A stretch of 64,000 nucleotides of DNA from Aldehydirespirator sp965116665. GTDB taxonomy: Bacteria > Actinomycetota > Acidimicrobiia > Acidimicrobiales > Aldehydirespiratoraceae. The DNA lies in contig OZ220709.1 of assembly GCA_965116665.1 (NCBI GenBank), positions 2,542,001 through 2,606,000 on the forward strand, written 5' to 3'. Of this stretch, positions 48,920 through 58,312 are shown piece by piece. Under the pieces are notes generated by a model that saw nothing but the letters and a program-made list of their open reading frames with translations, was not told the DNA's origin and ran no database searches. The position numbers and the translations under genes are program-made. Every line of letters starts with the position of its first letter. Within the stretch, counting starts at the first letter, position 1.

Positions 48920-50389
48920 TCAGGCCAGGCGGTCTACGAAGGCTTCGAGCTGGCGCAGGTTGCGGACCTCGAACACGCCGTCGCAGTGGGGGGCGTACTC
49001 CCCCACGATCGAGTCGCCGGTGTCCCAGTAGCTGCGGGGCTCGGGGTTCAGCCAGTACAGGTGGCGGGCCTTCTCCTGCATGGCCTTGACTATCCAGCTC
49101 TCGGGGGCGTGGTAGTTGTTGCGGGCGTCGCCGAGGATCAGCACGGTGGTGCGGGGGCCGACGTCGTTGGCGTAGTTGTCCCAGAACACCCCGAGGGCGT
49201 GGCCGTAGTCGGAGTGGCCGTCCACCCAGACCACGTCGGCCTCGGTGTTCACCCGGTGGACCGCCTCCGCGATGTCGTCGGTTCCCTCGAAGTACCGGGT
49301 CACCTCGTCGAGCCCGTCGATGAAGACGAACGACCGCACCTTCGAGAACTGGCTGGAGATGGCGTACACGAGGTGCAGCGTGAAACGGGCGAATGCAGCC
49401 ACCGACCCCGACACGTCGGCAACCACCATGATGTCGGGCTTGTGCGGGCGGGGATGGCGGAACTTGGGCTCCACCGGCACGCCCCCGTAGGACAGCGAGT
49501 GCCGCACCGTTGAGCGGAAGTCGAGCGGCCCGGACCGCCCGTGGCGGCGCTTGCGGACCAGCCGGGCGGCCAGCTTGCGGGTCAGCGGGTAGATGGCCTT
49601 GCGGAGGCTGGCCATCTCCTCGCGGGAGGCGTGCATGAAGTCGATGTCGGACGGCAGCGGCTTGCGCAGCGTCTTGGCCATGGCCTCCACGCCGCGGTCG
49701 GCCACCAGCCGGCGACGGATCTCGGCCTCGATCTGGCGCTTGAGCTCGGCGATGCGCAACTCGTAGGTGTCCCGCCTCAGGCGGAGTTCGAAGTCGTCGA
49801 CGCCGCCCTCGGTCTGCTGGTCCACGTCCATGAGACGCTCGAGCACGCCTTCGAGGTCCAGGTTGCGCAGAGTGCGGTACAGGTAGTAGGTGCCTCCGAC
49901 AGGACGGCCCGGCTCCATCCCCGCATAGCGGCGGACCGCCTGGCGGGCCGCGGCCCGGATCATCTCGGCGTCGCCTCGCATCAGGGCCCGGTAGAGCATC
50001 TCGGCCAGCTCTTCGGGGCTGAGCATGTCGCCCGATCCGCCCCGGTCGCCCTCGGCCGCGATCTCGCCGTCGGCGTCGTCGAGATCGGCGAGGTCGTCCT
50101 CGGTGATCTCGTACTGCGCCCCTCTCAGAGAGAAGTACACCTCGAACACGGTCTCGAACGCCTTCCAGTGGGCCTGGTTCTTGACCAGGGTCGCGGCCAG
50201 GGCGTACTTGAACGTGTCGCGGTCCTCGATCGGGATGTGCTTGACGGCCTCCATGGCGTCGAGGTTCTCGGTGAGGCTGGCCGGGATGCCCACGGCCCGC
50301 AATTCCGCGATGAAGCCGTTGAGCAGGTCCAGCAGCGGATCCCCGGCCTGGACCGGAAGCGCGGGCTGGACAGTCTCAGCAGCGGTCAC
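48920..50389 (-). CDS. VWA-domain protein (CoxE-like)
   Basis: 489 residues. The C-terminal half has a von Willebrand A domain with the MIDAS motif DVSGSVAAFARF, TLHLVYAISSQFSKVRSFVF and later VWVDGHSDYGHALGVFW, TVLILGDARNNYHAPE. The N-terminal half is helical (AVGIPASLTENLDAMEAVKH, then YALAATLVKNQAHWKAFETV). It pairs with the MoxR ATPase directly upstream, an arrangement seen in CoxD-CoxE and other metal-insertion or chaperone systems. The GTG at 50389 is chosen; the longer frame is antisense or overlaps moxR. No client enzyme is encoded nearby. Confidence 0.8.
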   Translation of the reverse strand: MTAAETVQPALPVQAGDPLLDLLNGFIAELRAVGIPASLTENLDAMEAVKHIPIEDRDTFKYALAATLVKNQAHWKAFETVFEVYFSLRGAQYEITEDDLADLDDADGEIAAEGDRGGSGDMLSPEELAEMLYRALMRGDAEMIRAAARQAVRRYAGMEPGRPVGGTYYLYRTLRNLDLEGVLERLMDVDQQTEGGVDDFELRLRRDTYELRIAELKRQIEAEIRRRLVADRGVEAMAKTLRKPLPSDIDFMHASREEMASLRKAIYPLTRKLAARLVRKRRHGRSGPLDFRSTVRHSLSYGGVPVEPKFRHPRPHKPDIMVVADVSGSVAAFARFTLHLVYAISSQFSKVRSFVFIDGLDEVTRYFEGTDDIAEAVHRVNTEADVVWVDGHSDYGHALGVFWDNYANDVGPRTTVLILGDARNNYHAPESWIVKAMQEKARHLYWLNPEPRSYWDTGDSIVGEYAPHCDGVFEVRNLRQLEAFVDRLA

Positions 50390-50417
50390 AGCCGGGTGCC
50401 CCCCATGCTCGCCCCGC

Positions 50418-51299
50418 TTACGGCGCGAGGCCCTCGACGGTCGCCAACTCCTTGCTCGCCCGGTTGATGTCGCTCTGGTACTTGAGCAGGATGTTGATCG
50501 TCTCGGCGGCGACCTCGGCATCGACGTGCTGCACACCGAGCAGCACCAGGGTGCGGGCCCAGTCAAGGGTCTCCGACACCGACGGCGGCTTCTTGAGCTC
50601 CAGCCGCCGGATGGAGCGGACCACCCGGGCCACCTGATCGGCCAGGTTCTCGGTTATGTCGGGAACCTTGGCCAGCACGATCTCCTTCTCCCGCTCCATC
50701 GACGGGTAGTCGATGTGCAGGTACAGGCAGCGCCGCTTGAGGGCCTCGCTCAGCTCGCGGGTGTTGTTGGAGGTGAGGAACACCAGCGGCACCTGCACCG
50801 CCTCCATGGTGCCCAGCTCCGGGATCGACACCTGGTACTCGCTGAGGATCTCCAGCAGCAGGGCCTCGGTCTCCACCTCGACCCGGTCGACCTCGTCGAT
50901 GAGCAGCACGATCGGGTCGGTAGCCCTGATGGCCTCCAGCAGCGGCCGGGTCAGCAGGAACTCGTCGGAGAAGATGTCGGTGGAGATGTTGTCCCAGCCT
51001 GCATCGGCCTCGCGCTCGGTCTGGATGCGCAACAGCTGCTTCTTGTAGTTCCACTCGTACAGCGCCCTGGCCTCGTCGAGGCCCTCGTAGCACTGCAGGC
51101 GGATGAGCCGGCTGTTGGTGATCTCGGCCACGCTCTTGGCCAGCTGGGTCTTGCCGGTGCCGGCCGGGCCCTCCACCAGCACGGGCTTGTCGAGGCGGTC
51201 GGCGAGGTATACCACGCCGGCCAGGCCGGAGTCGCAGAGGTAGTCGACCTTGGAGAGGCCGCCTCGGACCGCGTCGACGTCGGTGAAGCGGTGCGACAT
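50418..51299 (-). CDS. MoxR-family AAA+ ATPase (CoxD-like)
   Basis: 293 residues. Walker A GPAGTGKTQLAK, Walker B IVLLIDEVDRVEVETEALLL, sensor 1 VFLTSNNTRELSEALKRRCL and an arginine finger in that segment are present. MoxR proteins act as chaperones with VWA partners to mature metalloenzymes or stress complexes. The VWA gene follows 28 bases downstream on the same strand. ATG at 51299; proA lies upstream with a 22-base gap, so co-transcription is possible. Confidence 0.88.
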   Translation of the reverse strand: MSHRFTDVDAVRGGLSKVDYLCDSGLAGVVYLADRLDKPVLVEGPAGTGKTQLAKSVAEITNSRLIRLQCYEGLDEARALYEWNYKKQLLRIQTEREADAGWDNISTDIFSDEFLLTRPLLEAIRATDPIVLLIDEVDRVEVETEALLLEILSEYQVSIPELGTMEAVQVPLVFLTSNNTRELSEALKRRCLYLHIDYPSMEREKEIVLAKVPDITENLADQVARVVRSIRRLELKKPPSVSETLDWARTLVLLGVQHVDAEVAAETINILLKYQSDINRASKELATVEGLAP

Positions 51300-51321
51300 C
51301 TGAGATCAGTCCCGCGGCCGG

Positions 51322-52650
51322 CTAGCGGACGTGGCCCTCGCCGCGCACGACGAACTTGAGGGTCGTCAACTGGTCGAGACCCATGGGACCACGGGCGTGG
51401 AGCTTCTGGGTGCTGATCCCGATCTCGGCGCCGAAGCCGAACTCCTCGCCGTCCACGAACCGGGTGGAGGCGTTGACGAGCACCGCCGCGGCGTCGACCT
51501 CCCTGGTGAACCGGTCGGCGGCCGCGAGGTCGGAGGTGATGATGGTCTCGGAGTGTCCCGATCCGTTGTGGTTCACATGCGAGATGGCCTCGTCGAGGCT
51601 GTCGACCACCTTCACCGACATCTTCAGGTCGAGGAATTCGGTGGCGTGGTCGGCTGCGGTGGCCTCCCCCATCGACGGCACCGCCCGGCGGGCCCGCTCG
51701 TCGCCGAGCAACTCGACGCCGTCCAGGGCGCCCGCCGCCCTCGCCAGGAACTCGTCCGCCACCGCCGAGTGGACCACCAGCGACTCCAGGGCGTTGCACA
51801 CCCCGGGCCGCTGCGTCTTGCCGTTGATGACGATGTCGAGGGCTGCATCGAGGTCGGCGGTGGCGTCGACGTAGGCGTGGCAGTTGCCGGCGCCGTCGAT
51901 CACGACGGGCACGGTGGCGTGCTCGAGGATGGACGCGATGAGCGACGGACCGCCCCGCGGGATCAGGCAGTCGATGTAGTCGTTCTGCTGCATGAACTCC
52001 ACCGCGGCGGCCCGCGACGTGTCCTCGACCAGGATGAGGGCGTCGGCGGGCAAGCCGGCGGACGAGATGGCCTCGCGGATGGCGGATGCGATGGCCAGAT
52101 TGGAAATGATGGCTGACGACGAGCCTCGCAGGAAGGCGGCGTTGCCCGACTTGAGGCAGAGACCGGCCGCGTCGGAGGTGACGTTGGGGCGGCTCTCGTA
52201 GATGATGGCCACCACGCCGAGGGGGACCCGGACCCGCTCGATGCGCAGCCCGTTGGGCCGGACCCAGCCGTCGGCCACTTCGCCGATCGGGTCGCTCCGG
52301 GCCGCGATCTGCCTCAGGCCGTCGGCCATGGCCTCGATGCGGGTCGGTGACAGGCGGAGCCGGTCGACGAGGGCGGCAGGAGTCCCGTCGGCCTCGGCCC
52401 GGGCGACATCGACAGCGTTGGCCGCGCATATCTCGCCGGTCCGGGCCAGCAGCGCGTCGGCCGCCGACGAGAGCGCGGCGTCCTTGGCCGCGGTGGAAGC
52501 GGCTGCCATCAGCCTGGAAGCGGCCTTGGCCCGGGCGGCCAGCTCGGCAACGGGCGTCGCAGCGGGCTCCGCTGCCGGGTCGTTGGCGGGCGGGTCGGCG
52601 GACTCTGCGGGCGCGGCGGACGGTATGACGCCGGTTGCTGCGCTGCTCAT
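51322..52650 (-). CDS. proA: Gamma-glutamyl phosphate reductase ProA
   Basis: 442-residue proline-biosynthesis enzyme that reduces glutamyl 5-phosphate with NADPH. The catalytic cysteine is in GKTQRPGVCNALESLVVH; PLGVVAIIYESRPNVTSDAA, IPRGGPSLIASILEHATVPV and GEEFGFGAEIGISTQKLHAR are diagnostic. An Ala/Pro-rich N-terminal tail (residues 1-35) precedes the domain, so the true start may be a later codon. proB lies at 55452-56570, separated by murJ and pspA on the other strand. Confidence 0.93.
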   Translation of the reverse strand: MSSAATGVIPSAAPAESADPPANDPAAEPAATPVAELAARAKAASRLMAAASTAAKDAALSSAADALLARTGEICAANAVDVARAEADGTPAALVDRLRLSPTRIEAMADGLRQIAARSDPIGEVADGWVRPNGLRIERVRVPLGVVAIIYESRPNVTSDAAGLCLKSGNAAFLRGSSSAIISNLAIASAIREAISSAGLPADALILVEDTSRAAAVEFMQQNDYIDCLIPRGGPSLIASILEHATVPVVIDGAGNCHAYVDATADLDAALDIVINGKTQRPGVCNALESLVVHSAVADEFLARAAGALDGVELLGDERARRAVPSMGEATAADHATEFLDLKMSVKVVDSLDEAISHVNHNGSGHSETIITSDLAAADRFTREVDAAAVLVNASTRFVDGEEFGFGAEIGISTQKLHARGPMGLDQLTTLKFVVRGEGHVR

Positions 52651-52668
52651 CGTCTCAGGCTATAGGGG

Positions 52669-52856
52669 CGGCGCGGCTAGCCTCGCCCCCAGAAGCCGAG
52701 CTCGTCCTCAAATCTGCGTGGGTTTTCCTCCCATACGACGTGTTTCTCTACTGATTTCATCGGGCAGGGCTTAGCGACCCGTAAGCGCGGCGAACAGGAG
52801 CGGGAGATAGGCCGCCCCACCTCAGGCCGCCGGGACGGCGCGGCTAGCCTCGCCCC
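52669..52856 (+). repeat. 21-bp direct repeat flanking the proA-murJ gap
   Basis: CGGCGCGGCTAGCCTCGCCC plus one C at 52669-52689 and 52836-52856, exact, 167 bp apart. Between them, 52778-52805 loosely resembles the 46-bp dispersed repeat. The 239-base gap holds no ORF I can support. Confidence 0.7.
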
Positions 52857-52889
52857 ACACATGAAGGACCCTGAGCAGCGACTGACCAC

Positions 52890-54563
52890 GTGACTGAGCC
52901 GAAACGGCCCCGGCGGGCATCGGGCCCGCTGCTGGTAGCGCTGGGGATCGGCGCCAGCCGCCTGGCCGGTCTGGGCCGTGAGACCGTCGCCTCCCGGCTG
53001 CTGGGCAACACCGCGGCCGGCGACGCCTTCGCGGTGGCCATGAGAATCCCCAACATGCTCCAGAACCTGCTGGGCGAGGGCGTGCTGTCGGCCAGTTTCG
53101 TGCCCGTCTACAGCCGCCTGCTCGACGAGGCCGAGCATGAGGGGGGCGACGCCACCGATCCGGGCCGGGTGGCCGGCGCGGCGGCCGCCGCGCTGATGAC
53201 CGTCGTGGGGCTGGCCGTCGCGCTGATCGTGACCATGGCCCGGCCCATCACCTTCGCGCTGGCACCCGGCCTTGAGGGCGACCGCTTCGAGCTGGCCGTC
53301 TCGCTGGTTCGCATAACCGCGCTGGGCACCGGCTTCGCCGTGCTGTCGGCGTGGTGCCTGGGCGTGCTCAACAGCCACCGCCGCTTCTTCGTGTCGTACG
53401 CCGCACCGGTGCTGTGGAACGCGGTCCAGGTGGGGGCGCTGGTGGTGGCCTGGATCCTGGCCCTCGACCTCGATGGCGTGGCCCGAGCCCTGGCCTGGGG
53501 AGTGGCCGGCGGCGGCCTGGCCCAGCTGCTGGTCCAGCTCCCGCTCACCGTGCGCCTGGCCCGGGGGCTGCGGCTGCGCTGGATGCGGGACCACGCCGGC
53601 CTGCGAGAGATCCGGCGCCGGTTCGGGCCGGCGGTGATGGGACGGGGCGTGGTGCAGGTCTCGGCGTACGTCGACCTGATGCTGGCCTCGCTGCTGGCCA
53701 CCGGGGCGGTGGCCGCCCTGTACCGGGCCCAGATCCTGTACATGCTTCCGGTGAGCCTGTTCGCCATGAGCGTCGCCGCGGCCGAGCTGCCCGAGATGTC
53801 GCGCCTGGCCAACGACCCGGCCGCGCTGGCAGCCCGGTCGCGGGCGGCCATGCACCGAGTGGCGTTCTGGATGCTGCTGGCGGCCGCGGTCTACGTTGCG
53901 GCCGGCGACCTCATAGTGGGCCTGCTCTTTGAGGGCGGGGTGTTCGGGTCGGCCGACACGGTGCTGGTGTGGCTCGTGATCGCGGCCTACGCGCTCGGGT
54001 TGCCCGCAACCGGCGTGAGCCGGGTGCTCCAGAACGCCTGCTACGCCCGGGGCGACACGGCCGGGCCGGCTCGCATTGCCGCCGTCCGGGTGGTGGTGGC
54101 CGCGGCGGTCGGCACCGTTGTCATGTTTCCGCTGGACCGCATCGTGGTCGGCTCCGACGGGCTGGTCGGCGCCGCCGACGCCCTGGGGCTGGCATGGGCG
54201 CTGCCCGCAGCCGAGCGGGCAATCGACGATGTCGTGCGGCTGGGCGCAGTCGGGCTGGCGGTGGGATCGGCGGTGGCTGCCTGGACGGAGATCGCCCTGC
54301 TGTCGCGCCGGTTCGGCTTCCCGGACGCGGTGCGATCAGCACTGGGGGCCCCGGCAGCAGCCGCGGCGATCTCCTTCGCGGCGACCGCCGCGCTCAAGCT
54401 GCTGGTGGACGGCTGGCCACCGATCCTGTCGGCGCCGCTGGTGGCCGCGGCCGCCGTTCTCGTCTACGCGCTGGTGGCCTTCCGCAGCGGCGTAGCCGAG
54501 GCCCACCTCCTGCTAGAGCCGGCACGAAGAATCATCTGGCACCGTCGCGACCGGACCGGCTGA
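52890..54563 (+). CDS. murJ: Lipid II flippase MurJ (MviN)
   Basis: 557-residue membrane protein of the MATE-like MOP superfamily that flips lipid II for peptidoglycan. Up to 14 hydrophobic segments are visible. Key motifs: GIGASRLAGLGRETVASRLL, RIPNMLQNLLGEGVLSASFV, SHRRFFVSYAAPVLWNAVQV and LYMLPVSLFAMSVAAAELPE. GTG at 52890. It is read away from proA and is followed by pspA after 47 bases. Confidence 0.92.
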   Translation: MTEPKRPRRASGPLLVALGIGASRLAGLGRETVASRLLGNTAAGDAFAVAMRIPNMLQNLLGEGVLSASFVPVYSRLLDEAEHEGGDATDPGRVAGAAAAALMTVVGLAVALIVTMARPITFALAPGLEGDRFELAVSLVRITALGTGFAVLSAWCLGVLNSHRRFFVSYAAPVLWNAVQVGALVVAWILALDLDGVARALAWGVAGGGLAQLLVQLPLTVRLARGLRLRWMRDHAGLREIRRRFGPAVMGRGVVQVSAYVDLMLASLLATGAVAALYRAQILYMLPVSLFAMSVAAAELPEMSRLANDPAALAARSRAAMHRVAFWMLLAAAVYVAAGDLIVGLLFEGGVFGSADTVLVWLVIAAYALGLPATGVSRVLQNACYARGDTAGPARIAAVRVVVAAAVGTVVMFPLDRIVVGSDGLVGAADALGLAWALPAAERAIDDVVRLGAVGLAVGSAVAAWTEIALLSRRFGFPDAVRSALGAPAAAAAISFAATAALKLLVDGWPPILSAPLVAAAAVLVYALVAFRSGVAEAHLLLEPARRIIWHRRDRTG

Positions 54564-54597
54564 GGGTCGAAGGGCTCCCCGGCCGTCGCCGAGGAAG

Positions 54598-54603
54598 TAG
54601 AGT
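54598..54603 (+). promoter_or_regulatory. Candidate -10 box for pspA
   Basis: TAGAGT ends seven bases before the ATG at 54611, compatible with leaderless initiation. No clear -35. Confidence 0.35.
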
Positions 54604-54610
54604 CTGAGCC

Positions 54611-55411
54611 ATGTGGAAGCTCCTGAAGCGCCGCTGGAAGTACCTGACCGCCCGGTTGGGGGGCCGCTGGGAGGAGAAGGCGGATCCGAAGACCCAGCTT
54701 GAGCAGGCCATCGCTGAAGCCCGCGAGCAGCATCGCCGTCTCAAGGACCAGGCCGCGAATGTGATCGCCAACCAGAAGCAGACCGAGATGCGGTTGAACC
54801 GGGCCATCACGGAGTTGGAGAGAGTCAACGTCAACGCCCGCCGCGCCCTGATGATGGCCCAGGAAGCCGTCTCGGACGGTGACCAGTCCAAGGCCAAGTC
54901 CTACAACTCTGCGGCCGAGCAACTGGCGGGCCGGATGATCACGCTCGAGCAGGAGATCGAGAGCCTCAAGGATCTGTACCTGCAGACATCGCAGGCGTCC
55001 GAAGAAGCCAAAGCGGCCGTCACCCATAATTCTTTGAGCCTGCAGGAGAAGCTGCGGCAGCAGCAGAGGCTGCTGGGCCAGCTCGATCAGGCCCGCATGC
55101 AGGAGCAGATGAACGAGGCGATGACCTCGCTGTCGGAAGCGGTCGGGGAGGAACTGCCGACCTTCAACGAGATCCGAGACAAGATCGAGGCCCGCTACGC
55201 CAAGGCGAAGGGCATGGCCGAGCTAGCCGAGGGCGGCCCGGAGGTCAGTATGCTCGAGATCGAGGAGGCGGCCCGCAACAAGGAGGCCAAGGCTCGCCTC
55301 GAGCAGATGAGAGAGAACCTCGGCCTCCCCGCGCCCAGTGCCGACGAGATCGTCGAGGCCTCCGTAGTGGAGACGGCTGACTCCGAGGCGCCACTTACCC
55401 CGAACGACTGA
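54611..55411 (+). CDS. PspA/IM30-family membrane-stress protein
   Basis: 266 residues, almost entirely coiled coil (TQLEQAIAEAREQHRRLKDQ, then TEMRLNRAITELERVNVNAR). The N-terminal amphipathic segment MWKLLKRRWKYLTARLG would bind membrane. Family traits: KSYNSAAEQLAGRMITLEQE and the long central hairpin. PspA forms ESCRT-III-like polymers that protect the membrane. The C-terminal 50 residues are acidic and variable. It lies after murJ; the two may share envelope-stress roles. Confidence 0.87.
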   Translation: MWKLLKRRWKYLTARLGGRWEEKADPKTQLEQAIAEAREQHRRLKDQAANVIANQKQTEMRLNRAITELERVNVNARRALMMAQEAVSDGDQSKAKSYNSAAEQLAGRMITLEQEIESLKDLYLQTSQASEEAKAAVTHNSLSLQEKLRQQQRLLGQLDQARMQEQMNEAMTSLSEAVGEELPTFNEIRDKIEARYAKAKGMAELAEGGPEVSMLEIEEAARNKEAKARLEQMRENLGLPAPSADEIVEASVVETADSEAPLTPND

Positions 55412-55451
55412 ACGCCGCTCGCTGACGTCTGTCAGCGGCAACAGTCTCGCC

Positions 55452-56570
55452 TCAAGAGCCGGGCAGGACTACCAGGTCGTTGGCGTGTACCACCACGTGA
55501 GGAGCGCCGGGGGGCAGGTCCTCGCGGCGGCGGCCGGCGGCGGTGCGCAGCTCGTCGCTGCTGTGGCGCACGAGGCCCTTGGCGAACACCTCTCCCTCCG
55601 CCTCGCGCACCTCCACCGGCGCCCCCGCGTCGAAGGTTCCCGATACCGACCGCACACCGATGGCGAGCAGTGACTTGCCCCGCTCGAGCGCGGCCCGGGC
55701 CCCTGAGTCGACCACGACCTCTCCCACCGAGCCCACCGCGAAGCCGATCCACAGCTTGCGGGCCGGCAGCCGCTGCGCGGCGGCCCGCACCAGCGTCCCG
55801 ACCCCGGCCACCCCGGCCACGGCGTCACCGAGCACGCCGGGTCGCTTGGCGTCAGCGATCACCGTGGGAACTCCCGACAGCGAGGCAACCCGGGCCGCGG
55901 TCAGCTTGGATGCCATGCCACCGCTGCCCCGCTCCGTTCCGGCACCCCCGACCCGGGTCTGAAGATGGTGGTCGAACTCGACGATCTCCTCGATCAGCGA
56001 AGCCTCGGAGTTCCGGCGAGGATCGGAGGTCAGGACTCCCGCGGTATCGGTCAGCAGCACAAGCAGATCGGCCTGGACCAGGTTGGCCACCAGCGCGGCC
56101 AGGCGGTCGTTGTCGCCCCACCGGATCTCGTCGTCGGCCACTGCGTCGTTCTCGTTCACGACAGGCACCACGCCCAGGTCCAGCAGCTTGCGCAGGGTGG
56201 TCCCGGCGTGCACGTACTGGGTGCGGATCACGAAGTCGAGGGGCACCAGCAGCACCTGGCCGGCCACTACGCCCAGGCCTGAGAAGACCTCGCGGTACAT
56301 TCCCATGAGGGCGCTCTGGCCCACGGTTGCCACCGCCTGCAGCGTCTCCATGGCCGACGGCCGCCGATCGCCGCCCATGCCGAGCTCGGGAAGCCCGGCC
56401 GCGATGGCGCCGCTGGTGACCACCACCACCCGGCAGCCCTGTGAACGCAGGCCGACCACCTCGTTGCAGAACTTCTCGATGGGGACGCGATCGATCGCGC
56501 CGGCGTCGTCGGTGATCGACGAGGTACCGATCTTGGCCACGATGGTCCGGGCCGCGGGCTCCGAGCTCAC
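55452..56570 (-). CDS. proB: Glutamate 5-kinase ProB
   Basis: 372-residue amino-acid kinase that phosphorylates glutamate for proline synthesis. VAKIGTSSITDDAGAIDRVP, VVVVTSGAIAAGLPELGMGG, VPVVNENDAVADDEIRWGDN and VGAGTERGSG-like GGAGTERGSGGMASKLTAA are family motifs; a PUA domain fills about residues 275-372. The GTG at 56570 overlaps the obg stop (GTGA), so it is coupled to obg. proA is 2.8 kb away. Confidence 0.93.
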   Translation of the reverse strand: MSSEPAARTIVAKIGTSSITDDAGAIDRVPIEKFCNEVVGLRSQGCRVVVVTSGAIAAGLPELGMGGDRRPSAMETLQAVATVGQSALMGMYREVFSGLGVVAGQVLLVPLDFVIRTQYVHAGTTLRKLLDLGVVPVVNENDAVADDEIRWGDNDRLAALVANLVQADLLVLLTDTAGVLTSDPRRNSEASLIEEIVEFDHHLQTRVGGAGTERGSGGMASKLTAARVASLSGVPTVIADAKRPGVLGDAVAGVAGVGTLVRAAAQRLPARKLWIGFAVGSVGEVVVDSGARAALERGKSLLAIGVRSVSGTFDAGAPVEVREAEGEVFAKGLVRHSSDELRTAAGRRREDLPPGAPHVVVHANDLVVLPGS

Positions 56571-57862
56571 CGGCTGCTCCCGTCCATTCCCCCAACAACG
56601 GTGGCCTCGGCGTCGTCGTAGTACGTGAAGCTGAAGTCCCCGATGCGCACCTCGTCGCCGGTGACCGCGCCGGCGGAGGCCAGCACCCGCTCGACCCCGA
56701 GGCTGCGCAGCCGATCCTGGACATAGGCCTGCGCGCCGGGGTCGGTCAAGTCGCTGAGGGCCACCGCCCGCGCCGCGGCGCGCCCCTGCACAGTCCAGGA
56801 TCCGTCGTCGCCGCGGACGACCGTAACCTCCTGAGCGTGGGGCAGGGGCCGGTGCACGACCGGAGCCTCTAGGACCGGCTCGCTGACCCGAGCCTCGGTC
56901 ACCATCCGGCTGAGCTCGCCGAGCACCTCGGACACACCCTCGCCGGTGACCGACGACAGGCGACCGCCCGCACCGCCGAAGCTCTCGGCGGGCGCGGTGT
57001 CGGCCCGGCTGCCCACCACCAGCCGCGGCCGCTCGGCCAGTTCCGGGCGGTACCGGCCCAATTCGCCCAACAGCACCGACAGCTGCTCGTCGGGGCGGCA
57101 GTCAGCCAGCTCGCACAGGTCGATCAGCACCAGCAGCACACGGGCTCGCTCGACGTGGCGCAGAAACCGGTGGCCCAGGCCGCGACCCTCGCTGGCGCCC
57201 TCGATCAGGCCGGGGATGTCGGCCAGGACCATCTCGAAGGTGTCGTCGAGACGGACCACTCCGAGGTTGGGCTCCAGGGTGGTGAAGGGATAGTCGGCAA
57301 TCTTCGGCTTGGCCGCGGACACCCGGCTGATGAACGTGGACTTGCCCACGTTGGGGAAGCCGACAATGGCCACATCGGCCAGCAGCTTCAACTCGAGACG
57401 CAGCCAGCGCTGCTCGCCGAACTCGCCCTGCTCGGCGAAGGCCGGAGCCCGCCGGCGGTTCGACAGGAACCGGGCGTTGCCCCGACCACCGTCGCCGGCG
57501 TGCGCCGCCAGCCAGCGCTCGCCGTGGGCCGACAGATCGGCGAGTTGCGACCGGTCGGCGTGGTCGAGCACGACCGTGCCCACGGGAACCCTCACATCCA
57601 GAGAGTCGCCCCGGGCTCCGTGGCGGTTGCCCCCGGAGCCGTGCTTGCCGTTGGAGGCCCGGCGATGGGGATGGTCCCGGAACGCCAGCAGCGAGGCGAC
57701 GTTGCGGTCGGCGACCAGCCAGATGTCACCGCCGCGGCCGCCGTCACCGCCGGCCGGACCGCCCCGGGCCACGCGGGCCTCCCTGCGGAAGGCGACGCAC
57801 CCGGCACCGCCGTCACCCGCGGTGACGTGAAGATTGCACTCGTCAACAAACCCGGACACCAC
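56567..57862 (-). CDS. obg: Obg/CgtA ribosome-associated GTPase
   Basis: 431 residues: Obg fold (VDECNLHVTAGDGGAGCVAF, GGDGGRGGDIWLVADRNVAS), GTPase domain and C-terminal OCT domain (about 345-431). G1 is GFPNVGKST, G2 DYPFTTLEPNLG, G3 DIPGLIEGAS, G5 SSVTGEG. G4 reads GSRAD where NKxD is expected, so the guanine-specificity Asn and Lys are Ser and Arg. It assists 50S assembly and stringent control. The rplU-rpmA-obg-proB order is conserved. Confidence 0.93.
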   Translation of the reverse strand: MVSGFVDECNLHVTAGDGGAGCVAFRREARVARGGPAGGDGGRGGDIWLVADRNVASLLAFRDHPHRRASNGKHGSGGNRHGARGDSLDVRVPVGTVVLDHADRSQLADLSAHGERWLAAHAGDGGRGNARFLSNRRRAPAFAEQGEFGEQRWLRLELKLLADVAIVGFPNVGKSTFISRVSAAKPKIADYPFTTLEPNLGVVRLDDTFEMVLADIPGLIEGASEGRGLGHRFLRHVERARVLLVLIDLCELADCRPDEQLSVLLGELGRYRPELAERPRLVVGSRADTAPAESFGGAGGRLSSVTGEGVSEVLGELSRMVTEARVSEPVLEAPVVHRPLPHAQEVTVVRGDDGSWTVQGRAAARAVALSDLTDPGAQAYVQDRLRSLGVERVLASAGAVTGDEVRIGDFSFTYYDDAEATVVGGMDGSSR

Positions 57863-57942
57863 TTAAGACTAAGCGGAGGCCCTCCCGACGGGGACAGATC
57901 GAGCTATCCGTGCGCGGAACAGAGGTGACCTGCGACCGGACA

Positions 57943-58030
57943 GGCCGGCGGGTGGCGGCGAGTCCGTTCGACCGACGATAGGGCGAAGCCCTGTCGGTCG
58001 AACGGAGCTCGACGACAGGACCCGCCGGCC
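57943..58030 (+). repeat. Palindromic element related to the 160-bp tandem repeat
   Basis: An 88-bp multi-stem inverted repeat. The outer arms GGCCGGCGGGT and ACCCGCCGGCC are perfect, an inner 13-bp stem CCGTTCGACCGAC/GTCGGTCGAACGG is perfect and the tip is AGGGC-gaa-GCCCT. The core matches the units at 40093-40510. It lies between obg and rpmA. Confidence 0.85.
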
Positions 58031-58048
58031 GGGACGGCCCGGCCGGTG

Positions 58049-58306
58049 CTAGGCGTCGGCCGGGACTACCTCGACCAGCTTGCGGCCCCGGCGGGAGCCG
58101 TAGCGCACCACGCCGTCGGCCTTGGCGAACAGGGTGTCGTCGCCGCCCTTACCCACGTTGGTTCCCGGATGGATCCTGGTGCCCCGCTGGCGCACCAGGA
58201 TGGCGCCGGCCAGCACCCGGCCGCCGTCGTAGACCTTCACCCCGAGACGCTGCGCGTTGGAGTCGCGGCCGTTGCGAGTGGATCCCCCGCCCTTGGTCTT
58301 GGACAT
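58049..58306 (-). CDS. rpmA: 50S ribosomal protein L27
   Basis: 85-residue ribosomal protein beside the peptidyl-transferase centre. TKGGGSTRNGRDSNAQRLGV and ILVRQRGTRIHPGTNVGKGG are unmistakable. No N-terminal cleaved extension of the Firmicutes type is seen. Six bases after rplU; the palindromic repeat separates it from obg. Confidence 0.96.
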   Translation of the reverse strand: MSKTKGGGSTRNGRDSNAQRLGVKVYDGGRVLAGAILVRQRGTRIHPGTNVGKGGDDTLFAKADGVVRYGSRRGRKLVEVVPADA

Positions 58307-58312
58307 ATCGAA

